NCBI GenBank assembly: GCA_009926625.1
Contig: RFON01000005.1
Span: forward strand, 1 to 64,000
DNA: 64,000 nt
Direction: 5' to 3'
Source of the DNA: Planctomycetota bacterium
GTDB lineage: Bacteria > Planctomycetota > Phycisphaerae > Phycisphaerales > SM1A02
Shown: one piece after another, positions 1-9,695 of the stretch
Layout: the number at the start of each line of letters is the position of its first letter
Numbering within the stretch: the first letter of the stretch is position 1
The notes under the pieces: model-generated
The model's database searches: none
Told to the model about the DNA's origin: nothing
The model's input: the letters and a program-made list of their open reading frames with translations, nothing else
Position numbers and translations under genes: made by a program

Positions 1-1295
1 GAGTCCTGCTGAGCGCTTGCACTCGATGCGATCTTGGAGCCTTCGATCATCGACTTGTAGAGGCGTCCCGTGCGTCCGTTGAGGATGCTTGCGAGCATCT
101 CCAGCGCATAGGAATCGGCGTGGCGGAAGGGAACGGTGTGGTAGCGCACCTCGACCTGCGGCTGGCACTCCGCTTCGGCGTTCATCCGCTGCTCCGCCAT
201 CTGCTTGTGTTCGAGTGTCACGATCGGTGGCACGGGCGTGTTGCCGTTCTGCAGGCGCGCGAAATACGACGCGATCAATGGCTTCACTTCCTTCGGATCG
301 AAGTCGCCGACGATGACGCCGACCAGATTGTTGGGGCGGTAGTAGGTGTTCCAGTAACGCATCGCCTCGTCCATCGTGTAGGAGTTGAGATCGCTGCTCC
401 AGCCGATGACGGGCCAGGAATAGGGGCTCGACATCCAGAACATGGCCTCGAACTGCTCCTGGAAGATGCCGGTCGGCGTGCTCTCGGTGCGGAGCCTGCG
501 CTCCTCGTGCACCACATCCCGCTCGCTGTAGAACTCGCGGAAAACGCTGTCATTCAAGCGGTCGCTCTCCATCCAACACCACAGTTCGAACTTGTTGCTC
601 GGCACCGTGATGAAGTAGAAGGTCAAGTCGTACGAGGTGAACGCATTCATGCGGCTGCCGCCGCCCTTCGTGTACACCTGATCGAACTCGTCCTTCACGA
701 TCGACGCCGCCGCGCGTTGCTGCGACTCGAGTTCGCTGATCTTGGCTTCGAGAGCCGTCGCCTCCTTGGCGCCTTCTGGGGTGGAGCGGTTCAACTTTCC
801 CAGGTCCGTCTTCATCGTCGAGATTGCCGATGCATTCGCCCGCCCTTGCTGCGTCTCCATGGAGCGCTTGAGCTGGGCACGCAGATCGGCCAACGCGGGC
901 GTGTCGTTCGCCGCGTTCCACGGATCATCGATCTCGCCCTTGAAGAACCTCTGGTACTGGGTTGTCCACACCGCTTTGTTGATCGCATCACGCAGCCGCT
1001 TCTGGTCTGCACGGAAGTCCGCGTCCTTCTTCGCATCGCCCGTGCCGATGGTGTTCGTCCCCTTGAACATCATGTGCTCGAAAAAGTGCGAGATGCCCGT
1101 GATGCCAGGGCGTTCGTTCGAACTTCCGACCTTCGCAAGCCAGCCCGCGCAGATGGTGTTCGGCTCATCCGTGCGAGGGATGAGCAGGAATTCCATTCCG
1201 TTGTCGAGGGTCACGATCTCGGGAGTCACCTGCTGCGCCTGAGCGGGCACGGCGAGGCAGCAGAAAGCGAGAAGCGTCAAAAGTGTGATGCGCAT
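1..1295 (-). CDS. M16 zinc peptidase, partial (C-terminus outside window)
   Basis: Secreted insulinase-family (M16) metallopeptidase; the frame stays open to the window edge, so only the first 431 codons are present. Residues 1-21 form a signal peptide ending AQA. The inverted zinc motif HFFEH is at residues 70-74 and is followed by MMFKGT, as is usual in the family. The third metal ligand should lie in RDVVHEERR (about 264). The distance between the two motifs is about 190 residues rather than about 75, because a helical, Glu/Lys/Ala-rich insertion fills roughly residues 85-200; this long form is known in a subfamily of bacterial M16 proteins. The ATG at 1295 has GGAG about 8 nt upstream. 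A promoter for the divergent gene at 1387 must share the 91-nt gap. Confidence 0.9.
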   Translation of the reverse strand, partial: MRITLLTLLAFCCLAVPAQAQQVTPEIVTLDNGMEFLLIPRTDEPNTICAGWLAKVGSSNERPGITGISHFFEHMMFKGTNTIGTGDAKKDADFRADQKRLRDAINKAVWTTQYQRFFKGEIDDPWNAANDTPALADLRAQLKRSMETQQGRANASAISTMKTDLGKLNRSTPEGAKEATALEAKISELESQQRAAASIVKDEFDQVYTKGGGSRMNAFTSYDLTFYFITVPSNKFELWCWMESDRLNDSVFREFYSERDVVHEERRLRTESTPTGIFQEQFEAMFWMSSPYSWPVIGWSSDLNSYTMDEAMRYWNTYYRPNNLVGVIVGDFDPKEVKPLIASYFARLQNGNTPVPPIVTLEHKQMAEQRMNAEAECQPQVEVRYHTVPFRHADSYALEMLASILNGRTGRLYKSMIEGSKIASSASAQQD

Positions 1296-1386
1296 GCGGA
1301 TCTCCAAGGGGGTGCGGAGCCGACATTTCTAGACGAAACTGACCATCGCCGTAGGCGCGGTCAGCGTTTGAGGCTATGTTCCTACC

Positions 1387-3216
1387 GTGCGCATCGGAGC
1401 CCCATTCGCCGCCGCAGTTGCAGCGGCCGCTGTTGTTTCAACCGCGTCCTCGCAGGTGCGGGTCATGAACTACAACATCGCGCGGCAGCAGGGGTCGGGC
1501 AACGCGATCAGTGCAGTGATCGCAGCGGCGCATTCCGATAACAGCGCAGGATGGGCGAAGCCTGTCGACCTCATTTTCTTCCAAGAGGTGCCATCCTCGC
1601 AGACAGCGGCGCTGCAGGGCATCGTGAACGCAGGTGCGCCAGCGGGCGCCACCTACGCACGCGCGACATTTACATCGAGCTCCCAAGAGGACTCTGCCGC
1701 CGGTGCGCAGTGTGCGTTCTACCGAATCGAAACGATCAGTGAGATCGCCTCTGGACACACGGATGTCTTCACGGGCGCGGGTCGCGCTTGCGATCGCTGG
1801 CTCTTTGCGCTGAACGGATACTCGTCGACCGCTGCGCGCTTCTACGCGTACAGCATGCACCTCGCGGCCGGCACCAGCGCTGCGTCCACGCGTGAAAGCG
1901 GGGCGCTGTCGGTGCGCAGCAATGCCAATGGGCTTGGCCCAAATGTGCGTGCGTTTTATGTCGGCGACTTCAATGTCTACAGCAACGGCGAGGCGGCTTA
2001 CTTGGCATTCTTGGCCGCCGGCAACGGGCAGGCATTCGACCCACTCGGCACAGGCGGGTGGGGCGGATCGTCCAACGCGTTCAAGCACACGCAGAGCCCT
2101 CGCGACATTCAGACCGGGTTGGTCGGCGGTGGTATGGATGACCGTTTCGACATGCACCTCGCCACCGCCCAGTTGGTGGACAACGAGGGATTCAGCATCA
2201 TTTCAGGGACCTACCGTGCGCTGGGGAACGATGGACAGCACTACAACCTTGCCATCAGTTCGGGCAGCAACAGTTACTTCGTTGGCGATCCCGCGCGCTC
2301 CAACGCACTCGCCCAGTCACTCTTTGATGCAACGGATCACATTCCCGTGCTGGTGGACTATCGCGTTCCAGCGGTCATGAGTGCGGTCATGACAGGTGTT
2401 CCGCAGCGGGTCATTCAGGGAACGCCCGTCCCCGTGTCGGTTCGGGTGAAGAACATTGCGGCAGTCGTGTCCCCCCTCGGGGCAGACGAGCTGGAGTATT
2501 CCGTGACGGGTGTTGCAAGCGTTGCAGGCTCAGGCAGTGGTGCTGCGCCGCTCGCGCCGGCAGAGGCAGTGACCACGCTTCAGTTGAACACTGGCACCGT
2601 GGGACTCGCCGAAGCGCAGGCGTCTGCGTGGACGCTGTCGGAGGCGGCGCAGAATTCGTCAATCGACCTGATCAGCGAATTCACGGTCATTTCCAGAGCG
2701 CGGCCATCGTGGGTCGCGGGCAGCGTGGTGACCTCCACGACGATTCCTGTTTCGGTGCCGCAGGGTGGCGCTGCACAGGATGTCGATGTGCCGCTTCACA
2801 ATGTTGCATGGACCACGCTGCAGTCGCGGCTCGATGCGGACTTCGTTTCGCTGCCGCCGAGCTCTCCCGTCTCGGTTGTTTCGCCGCTGCCGACGATGAT
2901 CGCACAGTTTCCTGGGACTCTTCGTCTGCGCGTCAATCCGTCGGGCCTTCCCGTCGGAGTCACCACGGTCAGCGGATCGCTGCTGGTGACGGATGAGGAT
3001 GTCCCTGGCGAGGGCGATGCAACGCTGCTCTTCACGGTGGCAATCACCGTGAACGGTTCATCGAATCCCGCAGACCTCAATGGTGATCAGCGGGTGGATG
3101 CGTTCGACCTTGCGATCCTGCTGTCGCAGTGGGGCAACGCGGGCAACGCTGATATTGATGGTTCTGGATTTGTCGATGGTTCCGACCTCGCCCAACTGCT
3201 TGGCAATTGGGGCTGA
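1387..3216 (+). CDS. Secreted endonuclease/exonuclease/phosphatase-fold protein with dockerin-like tail
   Basis: 609 aa, GTG start followed at once by a signal peptide (to about residue 22). Residues 24-325 have the EEP-fold motif order: VMNYNI (Asn30), FFQE (Glu67, metal), YSMH (His158), GDFN (Asp194, Asn196) and DATDH (Asp317-His318). The family contains DNase I-like nucleases, phosphatases and sphingomyelinases, so the substrate cannot be told. Residues 330-550 are beta-rich and look like two Ig-like or choice-of-anchor domains. The last 45 residues hold two calcium-loop repeats, DLNGDQRVD...LLSQWG and DIDGSGFVD...LLGNWG, typical of planctomycete dockerin-like C-termini. It lies head-to-tail before another protein with the same tail. 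Confidence 0.85.
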   Translation: MRIGAPFAAAVAAAAVVSTASSQVRVMNYNIARQQGSGNAISAVIAAAHSDNSAGWAKPVDLIFFQEVPSSQTAALQGIVNAGAPAGATYARATFTSSSQEDSAAGAQCAFYRIETISEIASGHTDVFTGAGRACDRWLFALNGYSSTAARFYAYSMHLAAGTSAASTRESGALSVRSNANGLGPNVRAFYVGDFNVYSNGEAAYLAFLAAGNGQAFDPLGTGGWGGSSNAFKHTQSPRDIQTGLVGGGMDDRFDMHLATAQLVDNEGFSIISGTYRALGNDGQHYNLAISSGSNSYFVGDPARSNALAQSLFDATDHIPVLVDYRVPAVMSAVMTGVPQRVIQGTPVPVSVRVKNIAAVVSPLGADELEYSVTGVASVAGSGSGAAPLAPAEAVTTLQLNTGTVGLAEAQASAWTLSEAAQNSSIDLISEFTVISRARPSWVAGSVVTSTTIPVSVPQGGAAQDVDVPLHNVAWTTLQSRLDADFVSLPPSSPVSVVSPLPTMIAQFPGTLRLRVNPSGLPVGVTTVSGSLLVTDEDVPGEGDATLLFTVAITVNGSSNPADLNGDQRVDAFDLAILLSQWGNAGNADIDGSGFVDGSDLAQLLGNWG

Positions 3217-3361
3217 GGTTGTGGCTGAGTTCCGAAGCTCTCGGTTTCTCGGGGAGACTGGAGAACTGATGGAGACGACTCACTTTCAGCAACGAGCCGC
3301 AGGGAGTTCGACCGCTCGGACAGTCCAGTGCCCCTCGTCACGAGCGAGGAACAGAACGAGC

Positions 3362-5650
3362 ATGGCGAACATGATGAACACGGCGTTGGGGCTTCTGGCA
3401 GCCGTTGCTTCGGTGGGTGCGACGCTTCATGCGGGCGACCTTGCCGTTTCGAGCGTTGAACTGCAGCAGGGGTATCAGAACAGTAGCGGGACCACCACGC
3501 TCGTCGCGGGACGGCCAACGGCGGTGCGGGTCAAGATTGCCGTGACGGGTCAAACCTCGGCACAGGTGAATGTGGACGCTGTCCTCCGCGTGAAGGCGAA
3601 TGGAGTGCCTCTGACGGGTTCTCCCTTCTTTTCGCGCAACGGTCCAATCACCGCCCCGATCTCGCCGAACTCTGCAAACGTGAACGACACGCTCAACTTC
3701 ACGATCATCGCGCCCGTGAGTACGGATGTGGACTTCGAGGTGATCGTCGATCCCCGCAACCTGGTCGTGGAATCCAACGAGTCGAACAATCTGTTTTCGC
3801 TGGCGAACCGGACATTCGCCTGCCGCAAGACTCTTGACATGGCGTATGTGTCGGTGAACTACACGCCTGGCGGCGGGCAGCCCGCAGCGACGACGATCGA
3901 GCCGGGCATTGGTGATGGGTTTTACCGCGGCATCTATCCACACGGTGAGTTGAACTACCACCGCACGCCCACGGGGCCGCTGAACTGGACGCAGGACATC
4001 AACGCTTCCAACAATGCGCTGTTGAGTGCGCTGCAAACGCTGCGTCTGTCGACGATCCCGGCTGCTGGTTACGCGCGACCAGAGTTCGTGTACGGATGGC
4101 TGCCTGGCAACCCTTTCAGCGGCAACGGGCAAGCCATCGGTGTGCCAGGTGATGCAGCGTTCGGCAACTCCGAGTCGTCGAGGTTTCAGCGCACCTTTGC
4201 GCATGAGATCGGACACTGCTGGGGGCTCAGCCATACATCCAACACGCTGGGCGTCGTTGGATTTGATGTGGAGCATCATCTCGCGACTCCGCTCAACCTG
4301 TCGCAGATCCATGCGTCGTCGCAAAGCGATGTGATGGTCGCGGGGCTTCTCACCAATCAGGCCTGGGTGAACTCCTCGACCTACGCCGATTGCCTCTCCG
4401 ACACGCGCAACGCGTGCGGGGCATTTGATGCCCCAGGTGGCGGTGATGCGCCCTCGCAGGATTGGACGCGGGCAGTGCATCTGACTGGTTCCTTCGCGCA
4501 TGCAGCGCACACGATCAGCCTTGATGTCCCGTCGACACTCGATGCGGTGATGCTCACCGAGGACGATCCGCGAGGCGATGTGCTGATCCAGTCGATCGCC
4601 GAAGATGGCACGCTGCTCCACAGTGTGCGATGGCGTTCGTCGACAACGCGCGAGTCATGCGCGAGTTGTGCGATCGGCGGAGGCTGCCCCCACGCGACAT
4701 CGCCTGTTTCGCTCCTCGTTCCCGCAGATCGGCGTGGTCAGCTTCCCGCGCGCATCGCAGTTCGCGACGTCCGCTCGGGACGCATGCTGGCGCAGGTGGT
4801 TCGTTCGGCGCATGCCCCCGAGATCGTCTCGCTCGGCAGTGTTCCGCGCGCGGATGCGAGAGATGGTTCGGGTTCGCCTGTGCCGAGCCTCTGCGGACAT
4901 GGTCCATACGCTGAAGTCCGTTGGAGCGCGACCGATGCCGATGGTGATGCGCTTCGCGCAAACATCCTGTATAGCCGTGACGGGGGCGCGTCATGGACTC
5001 CGCTTGCTGTTCACCAGACAGGCGAATCGTTCGCCGTTTCGCTGGCCGACATTCCAGTTGCGGAGCCCGGACTTGGGCTGGTGCATGTGCGCGTGAGTGA
5101 CGGGCTGAACTTCGCCGATGCGGTCATGCCGGCTGCGTTCGGATTCTTTGATCCCTTTGGATCACCACAAGGTGGTGTGGCGGGTGCGGACTGGTCAGGA
5201 TCATGGCTCGTGAACCCGCCTGATGTGCACTTGCTGACACCCAACAGTGGGAACTCGTTTCCGCAAGGGGCATCCATCCTGCTGCACGCATCGGGCTGGG
5301 ATCTGGAGGATCAGTTCCTGCCGGACACGGCGTTCACATGGCGGTCTTCCATTGCTGGACCGATCGGGACTGGTCGGCAGATTCTCGTGTCGTCACTCTC
5401 GCCAGGCGCTCACACCATCACGCTCAAGGGAACGGACGCAGGCGGTCTCTTCGTGGAACGCGCCGTCAACATCACAGTCACCGCACGCACGCTGTATGCC
5501 CTGGACATCGATGGGTCTGGTTCAGTGGATGGCAGCGACCTTGCGGTCCTGCTGAGCAACTGGGCAGGATCGGGCGCAGGCGACATTGACTTCGACGGCT
5601 TGGTAGGCGGCAGCGACTTGACGCTGTTGCTGTCGGGCTGGTCGAACTGA
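3362..5650 (+). CDS. Secreted zinc metalloprotease with CARDB and dockerin-like domains
   Basis: 762 aa from the ATG at 3362, chosen because MANMMNTALG opens a clean signal peptide ending near residue 24; the frame is open further upstream but has no such start. Residues 25-150 resemble a CARDB adhesion domain (VDPRNLVVESNESNN). The extended metzincin-type motif HEIGHCWGLSH gives His281, Glu282, His285 and His291, so zinc binding and peptidase activity are likely. Residues 450-700 are beta-sandwich-like and contain several Cys. The tail has two dockerin-like repeats (DIDGSGSVDGSDLAVLL, DIDFDGLVGGSDLTLLL). The protein probably acts outside the cell or at its surface; the substrate is unknown. 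Confidence 0.82.
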   Translation: MANMMNTALGLLAAVASVGATLHAGDLAVSSVELQQGYQNSSGTTTLVAGRPTAVRVKIAVTGQTSAQVNVDAVLRVKANGVPLTGSPFFSRNGPITAPISPNSANVNDTLNFTIIAPVSTDVDFEVIVDPRNLVVESNESNNLFSLANRTFACRKTLDMAYVSVNYTPGGGQPAATTIEPGIGDGFYRGIYPHGELNYHRTPTGPLNWTQDINASNNALLSALQTLRLSTIPAAGYARPEFVYGWLPGNPFSGNGQAIGVPGDAAFGNSESSRFQRTFAHEIGHCWGLSHTSNTLGVVGFDVEHHLATPLNLSQIHASSQSDVMVAGLLTNQAWVNSSTYADCLSDTRNACGAFDAPGGGDAPSQDWTRAVHLTGSFAHAAHTISLDVPSTLDAVMLTEDDPRGDVLIQSIAEDGTLLHSVRWRSSTTRESCASCAIGGGCPHATSPVSLLVPADRRGQLPARIAVRDVRSGRMLAQVVRSAHAPEIVSLGSVPRADARDGSGSPVPSLCGHGPYAEVRWSATDADGDALRANILYSRDGGASWTPLAVHQTGESFAVSLADIPVAEPGLGLVHVRVSDGLNFADAVMPAAFGFFDPFGSPQGGVAGADWSGSWLVNPPDVHLLTPNSGNSFPQGASILLHASGWDLEDQFLPDTAFTWRSSIAGPIGTGRQILVSSLSPGAHTITLKGTDAGGLFVERAVNITVTARTLYALDIDGSGSVDGSDLAVLLSNWAGSGAGDIDFDGLVGGSDLTLLLSGWSN

Positions 5651-5686
5651 ACGATGTGCGCGAGCCCCGCGTGGTAAAACCAAGGG

Positions 5687-6466
5687 GTGGGCGCTACGGA
5701 AGCACTGATCGAAGCACGGGGACTCTGCAAGCGATTTGGTGGGGTTGAGGCTGTTCGAGGGGTAGAGTTGAAGTTGCATCGCGGCGAGGTGCTCGGCTTT
5801 CTCGGACCAAACGGCGCTGGGAAGACAACAACCATGCGAATGCTGAGCGGCTACCTGCGTCCTGATGCGGGCTCCGTTCGTATCGGCGGCGTTGATCTCG
5901 CGCAGCAACCGCTTGAGGCGCGACGGCGCCTTGGCTATCTCCCTGAAGGCGCGCCCGCATATTCCGAGATGCGCGTTGAGGACTTCCTTGCCTTCGTGGC
6001 ACGCGCTCGCGGTTTTGCGGGGCGCGATGTTCGACAGCGTGTCGCAGCGGCAATGGAGAAGGTTCATCTTGGCTCGTATGCCGGGCAACGGATCGAAACC
6101 CTTTCAAAGGGATATCGTCGGCGAACTGGGATCGCGCAGGCATTGCTGCACGATCCGCCGGTGCTCATCATGGATGAACCGACCGATGGTCTTGATCCGA
6201 ATCAGAAGTTCGAGGTTCGCCAGTTGGTTCGATCGCTGGGGCATGACCGAGCGGTACTGCTCTCCACCCACATCCTTGACGAGGTCGAGGCAGTCTGCAC
6301 ACGTGCTGTCGTATTGCATCGCGGCGCGATGGTGTTTGATGGGACACCGAAGGAACTCGATGCGCTTGCGCCGCAGTCGATCAAGCAAGGTCGACTCGAC
6401 TTTGTGTTTCGAACGCTCACCAGTATGCGTGCGGACGCGAAAGTCACCACCCCGAGGTGTCCATGA
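5687..6466 (+). CDS. ABC transporter ATP-binding protein (GldA/ABC-2 type)
   Basis: 259 aa, GTG start. Walker A GPNGAGKTT at 40-48, ABC signature LSKGYRRRTG near 138, Walker B VLIMDEP near 160 and the switch His in LLSTHILDE. This is a DRA/NatA-like ATPase that normally energises an ABC-2 permease. The stop codon overlaps the next gene's ATG (ATGA at 6463-6466), so the ATPase, permease and GldG-like protein form one translationally coupled cassette. Such cassettes are called gliding or export transporters; the cargo is not known from sequence. Confidence 0.9.
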   Translation: MGATEALIEARGLCKRFGGVEAVRGVELKLHRGEVLGFLGPNGAGKTTTMRMLSGYLRPDAGSVRIGGVDLAQQPLEARRRLGYLPEGAPAYSEMRVEDFLAFVARARGFAGRDVRQRVAAAMEKVHLGSYAGQRIETLSKGYRRRTGIAQALLHDPPVLIMDEPTDGLDPNQKFEVRQLVRSLGHDRAVLLSTHILDEVEAVCTRAVVLHRGAMVFDGTPKELDALAPQSIKQGRLDFVFRTLTSMRADAKVTTPRCP

Positions 6467-7248
6467 GTGCCCTGAGTAAGCCGAAGTGTGGACCGCCGCC
6501 GACGCCCTCACGCTTTCGGCGGGTTGGGAGCGTGGTTGGCCGAGAGTTCGCGGCGTACTTCGCAACGCCAGTTGCCGCCGTGTTCCTTGTGATGTTTGTG
6601 GCGCTCTCTGCGCTGCTGGCATTCCAAGTGGGCGGGCTGTATCAGCGCGGACAGGCGGACTTGCGCCCATTTTTCCAGTGGCAACCTTGGTTGGCGCTGT
6701 TTTTCATGCCCGTTCTCGGCATGCGGCTTTGGTCCGATGAGCGTCGCTCGGGATCGATCGAGCTGCTGCTCACATTGCCGCTCGCCATCGGCGACATCGT
6801 GATCGGCAAGTTCATCGCGGCGTGGGCGTTCGCGTGCTTTGCATTGCTGTTGACGGTGCCGATCTGGATCACGGTGGCGTGGTTGGGAGGTCCCGATCAT
6901 GGAGCGATTCTCTCGGGTTACATCGCGACCGCGCTGCTCTTCGCCTCACTGCTCTCGGTGAGCGCATGCGCCTCAGCGTGCACCCGAAACTCGGTGGTGG
7001 CGTTTGTGCTCGCGCTGACGGTCGACTTTCTGCTGTTGGCGTCGGGGCTACCGATTGTGCTTGACTTCCTCGGACGCCAATCGCCGGCATGGGCGGTCGA
7101 TGCGGTGGCGTCCATGAGTGCGCTCAGCCACTTTGACGGGGCAGTCCGCGGTGTCCTTGACGCGCGCGATGTGCTGTACCCGGTGTCCGTCTCGGTCTGC
7201 GCGCTGTGGATGAATGCGCGCATCGTGTCTTGGCGAGGTGCCGCATGA
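6463..7248 (+). CDS. ABC-2 type permease (GldF-like)
   Basis: 261 aa integral membrane protein with about six helices. The order is that of GldF-type permeases: a short basic N-terminus, VGREFAAYFATPVA before the first helix, MRLWSDERRSGSIELLL in the first cytoplasmic loop, then TLPLAIGDIVIGKF. The ATG at 6463 overlaps the ATPase stop; an in-frame GTG at 6457 is the alternative. The gene ends in an ATGA overlap with the next one at 7245. Confidence 0.87.
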   Translation: MSALSKPKCGPPPTPSRFRRVGSVVGREFAAYFATPVAAVFLVMFVALSALLAFQVGGLYQRGQADLRPFFQWQPWLALFFMPVLGMRLWSDERRSGSIELLLTLPLAIGDIVIGKFIAAWAFACFALLLTVPIWITVAWLGGPDHGAILSGYIATALLFASLLSVSACASACTRNSVVAFVLALTVDFLLLASGLPIVLDFLGRQSPAWAVDAVASMSALSHFDGAVRGVLDARDVLYPVSVSVCALWMNARIVSWRGAA

Positions 7249-9128
7249 GGCGCGGGGTGGCGCCGGCGTCGAGTGGGCATGTCATGGCGCTCGTGGTGGC
7301 GGTTCTGCTCGTTCTCGTTGTGAACGCACTGGCGGGCCGCTGGTTGTCGGGAGTTCGCATCGATCTGACGCGCGATGGGCTCAACAGCTTTTCTGAGGGC
7401 ACGCGCGCTGTGCTCGCGTCACTTGATGAGCCGATCCGCATCGATCTGTACGCGTCGACTGAGTCGATCATGGACATTCCCGACCTCCGTGCGCACGCGA
7501 TCCGTGTGGAGGAGTATGTCCGCGAACTGGCGGATCGATCGAACGGTCAGATCAACTTGCGTGTGATTCATCCAGCCATGTTCAGCGCTGCCGACGATGA
7601 TGCGCGGAGTGCCGGGCTGCTTGTGCAGCCTGTCAACAATGCGGGCGGAACGCTCATCCTCGGTCTCGTGGCAACGGGTTCGACGGGGCTGACCAAGACC
7701 GTCCCGTTCTTCGCGCCCGATCGTGATTCGTTTGTGGAGTACGACATCACCAAGGCTGTCGCAACAGTCGGTCGACAATCGAAGCCGCGGGTTGGTTTGC
7801 TTTCCTCCATGCCGCTCGACGACGCCGCGGTCCGCAACCCGGATGGATCGACGGTCGTGAACAGCCGTCCGCGCTTTGTGGTGGAACAGATGCGCGACTT
7901 GTTCGACCTCCGCGAGGTGTCCACGGATGCCAATGCATTACCCACGGACATCGATGCATTCCTGATTGTGCAGCCAAGGAATTTGCCAGATCCACTGCTC
8001 CGTTCGATCGACGCGTGGGCACTCGCGGGGAAACCGATTGTGGCGCTGGTCGACCCGTTCGCCGAGACCGATTCGCATCCCGACGCACGCCAGATGGAGA
8101 TGAAGGTGCCTGCCACCGCGCATGACTTCCCGCTGCTGCGAGCGTGGGGGATCCGAATACCGACGGATTTGGCTGTGGGGGATGTTCAGTACGCCACGCC
8201 CATTCGAACACCAGGGCCGGCAGGGACCATGCGCGAGCTGAGCTATCTGGCATGGCTCAGCCTGACACGAGACGCCATCGAAGCATCCGATCCAGTGTTC
8301 GCCCAAATCGAAAACCTGAATGTCAAGAGTTGTGGATACATCGAGCGTGCGGCGGACGCACCTGATGGCGTTCATCCCATGATCGAGCCGTTGCTCGTGT
8401 CATCTGAGCGGGCACAACTGATCCAGACTCTCAAACTCGGTTGGTTTGGAGAAGCGGAGCAACTTCTGCGTGACAGCAAGGCGGATGGTGTGCAGCGAGT
8501 CCTTGCCGCTCGTATCACGGGTCGCATCGGTAGTGCGTTTGGACCAACGCTCGGGGAGGGGAACATCGTGGTGATCGCGGATGCGGATCTGCTGTCCGAT
8601 GATGTGTGGGTGCAGATGGACCAACAGTCTGGTGTCCGTCGCGCATTCGCAGACAACGGTCCGCTCATCATCGGGCTGCTCGAGCAAATGGCGGGCGATC
8701 CTGCCATCGCCACTCTTCGCTCGCGCGGAGCGTTCAGCCGTCCCTTTGCACGTGTCGAAGCGCTCCGTACTGCGGCGCAGGAGCGTTACATCGCACGCGA
8801 GAAGGATCTGCAGCTGGAGGTTCGGAAGGTGGAGATCGAGATAGCACAACTCCAAGGTGCAGGTGGTGGGGAGGAATCAGGCGAGCTGCTTCTGTCCCCC
8901 CAGCAGCGGGCACGGCTTGCCCAACTCCAGCAGACGGTCCAGGAGTATCGCAAGGAGCTTCGCGGCGTGCAGTTCGGACTTCGAAACGATGTGGAGAGCC
9001 TCGGCGTGCGCCTCCTCATGATCAATGTGATCGCATGGCCAGCGATTGTCGCGATTGCGGCTGGAATGTGGTGCTGGATTGCCGCGCGCCGCATCGACCG
9101 CACGCATGTTGTCGAACCATCGGGGTGA
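7245..9128 (+). CDS. GldG-like ABC transporter auxiliary protein
   Basis: 627 aa. One N-terminal helix (about residues 10-32) is followed by RIDLTRDGLNSFSEGTRA, the hallmark opening of GldG/DUF7088-type proteins, then a large periplasmic part with a DUF4350-like second half, a coiled coil at about 510-590 rich in Gln, Glu and Arg, and a C-terminal helix (about 595-618). The ATG at 7245 overlaps the permease stop; an in-frame start at 7206 would lie inside the permease. It probably works with the two upstream genes as a periplasmic partner of the transporter. Confidence 0.85.
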   Translation: MRRGVAPASSGHVMALVVAVLLVLVVNALAGRWLSGVRIDLTRDGLNSFSEGTRAVLASLDEPIRIDLYASTESIMDIPDLRAHAIRVEEYVRELADRSNGQINLRVIHPAMFSAADDDARSAGLLVQPVNNAGGTLILGLVATGSTGLTKTVPFFAPDRDSFVEYDITKAVATVGRQSKPRVGLLSSMPLDDAAVRNPDGSTVVNSRPRFVVEQMRDLFDLREVSTDANALPTDIDAFLIVQPRNLPDPLLRSIDAWALAGKPIVALVDPFAETDSHPDARQMEMKVPATAHDFPLLRAWGIRIPTDLAVGDVQYATPIRTPGPAGTMRELSYLAWLSLTRDAIEASDPVFAQIENLNVKSCGYIERAADAPDGVHPMIEPLLVSSERAQLIQTLKLGWFGEAEQLLRDSKADGVQRVLAARITGRIGSAFGPTLGEGNIVVIADADLLSDDVWVQMDQQSGVRRAFADNGPLIIGLLEQMAGDPAIATLRSRGAFSRPFARVEALRTAAQERYIAREKDLQLEVRKVEIEIAQLQGAGGGEESGELLLSPQQRARLAQLQQTVQEYRKELRGVQFGLRNDVESLGVRLLMINVIAWPAIVAIAAGMWCWIAARRIDRTHVVEPSG

Positions 9129-9165
9129 GCCGAAAGGACGCCTGTGTCCTGGCGCACTTTGGAAA

Positions 9166-9239
9166 AGGCCGAGGTGGGATTCGAACCCACGAATAACGGA
9201 TTTGCAATCCGTCCCCTTGGACCACTTGGGTACTCGGCC
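9166..9239 (-). tRNA. tRNA-Cys (GCA)
   Basis: On the minus strand the molecule has a perfect 7-bp acceptor stem (GGCCGAG/CTCGGCC), a D arm with CCC/GGG, an anticodon stem ACGGA/TCCGT around loop TTGCAAA (anticodon GCA), and a T arm GTGGG-TTCGAAT-CCCAC. The discriminator base is U, as expected for tRNA-Cys; CCA is not encoded. A possible promoter upstream is TTGACG (9280-9285) and CATATC (9254-9259), with a 20-nt spacer that is longer than usual. Confidence 0.95.
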
Positions 9240-9351
9240 GATTGAGGGGGAGCGATATGGTGGCACCTTTCCATCCCTGCGTCAAACGACTCCTTCTGAG
9301 ATTGGCCAGTGCAGCTGACCAACAACGATTTATCTGTTGCGAGGGGTTCCA

Positions 9352-9678
9352 ATGACAAGTGGCACGAGTTATTCTTTCGGCATGAGTCAAGGCGCAGTCG
9401 CTTCCCCCGAAGTCCAGAACGCCCCCAAGCCGATGGCTAAAGGTCCCATGGGGCCGTGGGCGGTGGTGGTTCACAACGACAATGTCAACACCTTCGATTT
9501 CGTGATCCGTTGCCTTCGGGAGATCGCACGGCTCGATTCATCGATCGCTGTTGCGAAGACGATGGAGATTCATCACGATGGCGCATCCGCGGTCGCGCAT
9601 TCGCACCGAGAGCATGCCGAACTCATCTGTGAACGCCTCCAGAGCCGCGGGCTGACCGCCACCTGCGAGCCAGCCTGA
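9352..9678 (+). CDS. clpS: ATP-dependent Clp protease adaptor ClpS
   Basis: 108 aa. The C-terminal 80 residues are a ClpS domain: WAVVVHNDNVNTFDFVI is the conserved HNDxxN region that binds N-degron residues, followed by the helical part with HSHREHAELICERL. ClpS delivers N-end-rule substrates to ClpAP. The ATG at 9352 was chosen for its GAGGGG Shine-Dalgarno (9341-9346); an in-frame GTG lies at 9337. No clpA or clpP is adjacent. Confidence 0.93.
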   Translation: MTSGTSYSFGMSQGAVASPEVQNAPKPMAKGPMGPWAVVVHNDNVNTFDFVIRCLREIARLDSSIAVAKTMEIHHDGASAVAHSHREHAELICERLQSRGLTATCEPA

Positions 9679-9695
9679 ACGCCATCGGGGACGCG

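Noticed and set aside
120-1541. Long open frame on the plus strand (473 codons)
   Set aside because: It is the antisense of the M16 peptidase, whose signal peptide and HxxEH motif are clear; the plus-strand product is low-complexity Arg/Leu/His.
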